DNA of 23,098 bases from a virus: the IMG/VR virus record IMGVR_UViG_3300028392_000299, positions 1 through 23,098 of that record. One strand, 5' to 3'. How positions within the stretch are numbered: the first letter of the stretch is position 1; each line of letters begins with the position of its first letter. The notes below the pieces were generated by a model that had not been told where the DNA came from, searched no databases, and was given only the letters and a program-made list of their open reading frames with translations. Of this stretch, positions 20,382 to 23,098 are shown piece by piece. The translations under genes were made by a program, and so were the position numbers.

Positions 20382-21728
20382 TTACATCAAGTTAGCTACG
20401 CGGAAAATACGGTAGTACGTATTACGCTTAGAGTACAACTGACCTAGATCAACGTTGTCGCCACCAGCAAACGGATTTGCAACCATACCGTAACGAGTCT
20501 TAAATCCAATTTTTGGTTGGAATGTGAACTGGTCAACTGCACGAACCATTTGTAGAGGAACGTAAGGGCAGTAGAATAGACCGGCGTCATAAGGAGAAGA
20601 ACCCTTATAACCGATTGTTACCAATTCTTGGTTAGAAGTGTAGCCACCGAAATATGGATCGATGTATACTTTGATACGACCATGTAGCAAACCAGCGAAT
20701 GTGTTACCAGTGTCATCAACTTGCAAGTCAGCAGTCAAAGCTGGTGTATATTGTAAAACACCAGACATAGCCATAGCGGAAGCAACGTCAGATGATACAA
20801 TCATCACGTTACCTTTGCCACGACGAGTTTCTTTGGCAATAACGTTAGCATCACGTTCAACTTGGAAAATCAAACCTTTGAAACGTTCAACAGACCAACG
20901 ACCGTTAGAGTCAGTGTCCAAGTCGAATGTACCAGCAGTTGTTGTACCATATTGAGCACCGTTTTTAGCAACAGCGTAGATTGTACGGATAACTTCACGG
21001 TTGATTTCAGCAAGAATTTCTGTAGACAGAATATTAGACAATTCTGTTTCAGCATCAAGACCATGAATTGCTTTCAAGTCTTGTGCAAGTTCTAGAGAAT
21101 ATTCAGCTTTCAACGCACGGCTTTGAGCAGTAACAGTAACCTTCTCGATAGAGAAAGCCATTTGACCGAAAGCTGTGTTTGAATCAGAACCCAAGTTTTC
21201 AGCAGTAGCCGTTGGCATGCCGATACCGGTTGTGAATGTGTTAGCTGTTGTGAAACCGTTGCCAACTGGATTAGTGATTGTATCACCAGTCGTGTTGTTA
21301 GCGAAACCAAAACGGTTTGTGTTTGATGAAATACCAGCAAACTGTGTATTAGCTTCATTAAAGAATGCTTCTTTACCAGACGCTGTATTGTCTTGACCAT
21401 ACTTGGCACGCATTGCAAAAATCAAACCTGTTGGTCCTGTCATTGGCTGAACGCCAGCAACATCATACGCAATTAGGTTAGGTAATGCACGGCGAACCAA
21501 TGAAATCAAGATTGGGTCAAAGTTTTGAACACCAGAGCCAGTAGTCATAGATGGGCCGGTAGCTTCGTTCAACATACCCATTTGGGCACGATCTGACGCC
21601 ATAGCTTGAGATTGGTTTTCTAGAACCATGGCTGTAACAGCCTTCTTGTACGGATCCTTAATGGCTTCTAGTTCTGGATGTTCCAAAATTGGTTTCCATT
21701 TTTGTTTTAGTTCTTCAGATAAAAACAT
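20382..21728 (-). CDS. 23: Major capsid protein gp23, 448 aa
   Basis: Forms the hexamers of the phage head. The N-terminus MFLSEELKQKWKPILEHPEL and the strongly conserved FDPILISLVRRALPNLIAYD and VQPMTGPTGLIFAMRA blocks are characteristic of T4-type gp23. Length 448 versus 521 in T4, the shorter form of divergent T4-types. LNE/A (E55-A56) fits the gp21 prohead-protease cleavage pattern and would remove the N-terminal 55 residues. AAGGAG precedes ATG; a late-promoter-like box lies at 21763-21770 and a strong terminator follows. Confidence 0.97.
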   Translation of the reverse strand: MFLSEELKQKWKPILEHPELEAIKDPYKKAVTAMVLENQSQAMASDRAQMGMLNEATGPSMTTGSGVQNFDPILISLVRRALPNLIAYDVAGVQPMTGPTGLIFAMRAKYGQDNTASGKEAFFNEANTQFAGISSNTNRFGFANNTTGDTITNPVGNGFTTANTFTTGIGMPTATAENLGSDSNTAFGQMAFSIEKVTVTAQSRALKAEYSLELAQDLKAIHGLDAETELSNILSTEILAEINREVIRTIYAVAKNGAQYGTTTAGTFDLDTDSNGRWSVERFKGLIFQVERDANVIAKETRRGKGNVMIVSSDVASAMAMSGVLQYTPALTADLQVDDTGNTFAGLLHGRIKVYIDPYFGGYTSNQELVTIGYKGSSPYDAGLFYCPYVPLQMVRAVDQFTFQPKIGFKTRYGMVANPFAGGDNVDLGQLYSKRNTYYRIFRVANLM

Positions 21729-21762
21729 TTAATAACTCCTTGTTTTAAATTTAATTGTGGTA

Positions 21763-21770
21763 TATTTATT
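21763..21770 (-). promoter_or_regulatory. Late-promoter-like box AATAAATA before gene 23
   Basis: On the minus strand AATAAATA differs from T4 TATAAATA by one base, overlaps the gp22 stop codon and lies 34 bases before the gp23 ATG. Gene 23 is also the classic late gene in T4. Confidence 0.5.
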
Positions 21771-23098
21771 TTGCCACAGATTTTGAGATTGAATTAACAG
21801 CGGCATTAATTAGAGGATCAGAGGATGCGTTTGTTGGCTTATCTTCTGGAACTTCTACGCCTTCTTCTAGAACAGATTTTTCAGCAGCCTTAACACCAGA
21901 AGGGGTATAAGCCTCTTTTAATGTGCTAAGTTTATCTGCGAATTCTTCTTCGGAAGTGAACTCGACACTCTCTGCGAGTGATTTAAGTTTTTCTACCTGA
22001 GTCTGTGTTAGACCTTCGCAAACTGTTTGCAAGGCCTGGATTCTCTTATGTTCATTGATTTCTTTTTTGAATTCAATAGAACGAGAAATTTCTTCGTTCA
22101 ACTTGGCTTCTAGTTCTTCAACCTTGTCAGCCATTTCTTGAACAACATCAACTTTTTCTTCTGGAATGTCGATGTAGTGTTCTGCGAATAAATTCTTTAA
22201 ACCACCAATAAAGTCTTCTACGATTTCGGCACGTAGACCAGACTCGATAGCTAGTTCATTTTCTTTCATCCATTCTTCTACCATATAGTTTAGGTAGTCA
22301 TCGATCTTAGCGGCAAAGTCTTCTTTGAGTTCTTCAACTGCTTGTTCGAATTGTTCGTGAAGTTGTGCTTCTACTTCTTCCGCAAGTTCTTCTACACGTG
22401 ACATAACTGCCGCTTCGAAAATTGTAGTAGCTTTTGAAACGAATTCTTCTGATAGGTCTTCGCCTTGGAGCATAGCATCAATGTCTTCTTTTAGACCTTT
22501 TTTAGCCATCATTTTTTTCATCATTGCTTTGTCCTGTTTAGAGTCTTCATGGCCTTCTTCTTCACCCATTGTATGTTGACCAGAAGGTTTTAATCCTGCC
22601 GTTCTATTTTTTAGTTCAGCTTGATTGCTTGCTCTACCTGCAAGGTCATTTCGTTTATTTGCTTTTGCTTCATCTCCATCACGGCTTGCATCGGAGGCAG
22701 CGCGGACTGCGGCACCACGCACTCTATTTAAAGTATTGACCGACAATTCATCTAATGTTTCAATATCTTCTTCGATTACGTTACCGTCTTCGTCAACTTC
22801 TTCGTTTTGGCCAGCGTAAGATTGGAATGTAGCACCATTGTTCTTAGCAAACATTTGCTTAGACTTAACACCAGATTTACGGTCACGAATAGTTTCGACA
22901 GTATCGTCTGCACCTTGTGTTGTAGCCATACCAGCTTCGCCAGCATCGGCAGCTTTTTCTTGACCAGGTTGCTTTGAAAACATTTTCTTAGGTTCAGAAC
23001 CAACTGGTGGTGTTGCTCCTGGTGGTGTTGCAGTTGGTACGCCTTTAGTGTAATCTGGTAATGCATCTTCTGAGGAATCAGGTGAATCACCAATTTTA
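21766..23098 (-). CDS. 22: Prohead core scaffold gp22, 5' end outside the window
   Basis: Internal scaffold on which the head shell assembles, later cut up by gp21. The visible 443 residues contain a Pro/Thr-rich segment at the edge, a charged middle (about 35-200), a long acidic coiled-coil region rich in Glu/Lys, and a C-terminus ending SISKSVAK. The methionine at 22983 is not taken as the start: the frame stays open through 38 further codons to base 23098 and no ribosome site precedes 22983. It is already much longer than T4 gp22 (269 aa). Placement directly before 23 supports the call. Confidence 0.85.
   Translation of the reverse strand, partial: KIGDSPDSSEDALPDYTKGVPTATPPGATPPVGSEPKKMFSKQPGQEKAADAGEAGMATTQGADDTVETIRDRKSGVKSKQMFAKNNGATFQSYAGQNEEVDEDGNVIEEDIETLDELSVNTLNRVRGAAVRAASDASRDGDEAKANKRNDLAGRASNQAELKNRTAGLKPSGQHTMGEEEGHEDSKQDKAMMKKMMAKKGLKEDIDAMLQGEDLSEEFVSKATTIFEAAVMSRVEELAEEVEAQLHEQFEQAVEELKEDFAAKIDDYLNYMVEEWMKENELAIESGLRAEIVEDFIGGLKNLFAEHYIDIPEEKVDVVQEMADKVEELEAKLNEEISRSIEFKKEINEHKRIQALQTVCEGLTQTQVEKLKSLAESVEFTSEEEFADKLSTLKEAYTPSGVKAAEKSVLEEGVEVPEDKPTNASSDPLINAAVNSISKSVAK

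Noticed and set aside
22776-23093. Minus-strand Gln/Leu-rich frame overlapping gp22
   Set aside because: Out-of-frame shadow of the gp22 coding sequence with repetitive composition.
1-23098. CRISPR array, insertion sequence, integrase or attachment site
   Set aside because: No direct-repeat array, transposase, recombinase or flanking duplication seen; the gene set is that of a strictly lytic phage.

Overview
The window is a 23.1-kb stretch of a T4-superfamily (Straboviridae/Kyanoviridae-like) lytic myovirus genome. Every recognised gene lies on the minus strand, so transcription runs from right to left. The evidence is a dense, syntenic set of T4 core genes: prohead scaffold 22, major capsid 23, uvsY, uvsW, late sigma factor 55, the recombination nuclease 47/46, dNMP kinase 1, sliding clamp 45, a dsbA-like gene, clamp loader 44/62 and regA. 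The order, the short gp23 and gp62, and the extra genes (Hsp20, peptide deformylase, 2OG-Fe(II) oxygenase, TagD-like nucleotidyltransferase, LSm-like protein) resemble the divergent T4-type phages of cyanobacteria and other aquatic bacteria more than coliphage T4. No photosynthesis gene is visible and the host cannot be named. The DNA is AT-rich, and several promoters fit the bacterial sigma-70 consensus (TTGACA-like, TATAAT-like, 16-18 bp spacers), so the early genes probably use the host polymerase.

Layout in transcription order. (1) 23098-20382: head genes 22 (5' end outside the window) and 23, with a late-promoter-like box before 23 and a strong intrinsic terminator after it. (2) 20286-19807: a tail-tube-family structural gene with its own late-like box. 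(3) 19777-11046: a tightly packed operon of uvsY, uvsW, LSm-like, 55, nucleotidyltransferase, 47, oxygenase, 46, peptide deformylase and a DruA/DUF4338-like gene. It starts from a sigma-70 promoter inside the end of the tail-tube gene and ends at a hairpin. (4) 10942-10670: a one-gene unit for a small winged-helix-like protein with its own promoter and terminator. (5) 10602-5589: glycosyltransferase-like gene, dNMP kinase, clamp, dsbA-like gene, a twin-arginine protein, 44, a PD-(D/E)XK nuclease-like gene, 62 and regA. (6) 5439-2769: the hsp20 operon from a sigma-70 promoter, with two tiny membrane proteins, a conserved 64-aa protein, a metallophosphatase, a 94-aa protein, an embedded tRNA-Arg and dCMP deaminase. 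(7) 2714-1478: a SprT-like metalloprotease and a glycosyltransferase-like protein. (8) 1457-1243: a promoter-to-terminator unit that looks like a structured non-coding RNA. (9) 1213-139: a second promoter and a tRNA array (Gln-UUG, Ser-UGA, Ser-GCU and an odd class II tRNA with anticodon UAU), interrupted by a metallophosphatase gene. (10) The start of an unknown gene at the left edge.

How it works together: 45/44/62 load the clamp for replication and for gp55-directed late transcription, which then serves 22/23 and other structural genes. UvsY, UvsW and 46/47 drive recombination-dependent replication. RegA tunes translation of the clamp and loader mRNAs. dCMP deaminase and dNMP kinase feed the dNTP pool. 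The most novel-looking items are the candidate ncRNA beside the tRNA array, the DruA-like protein, the Tat-signal protein between dsbA and 44, the nuclease-like gene between 44 and 62, and the class II UAU tRNA.
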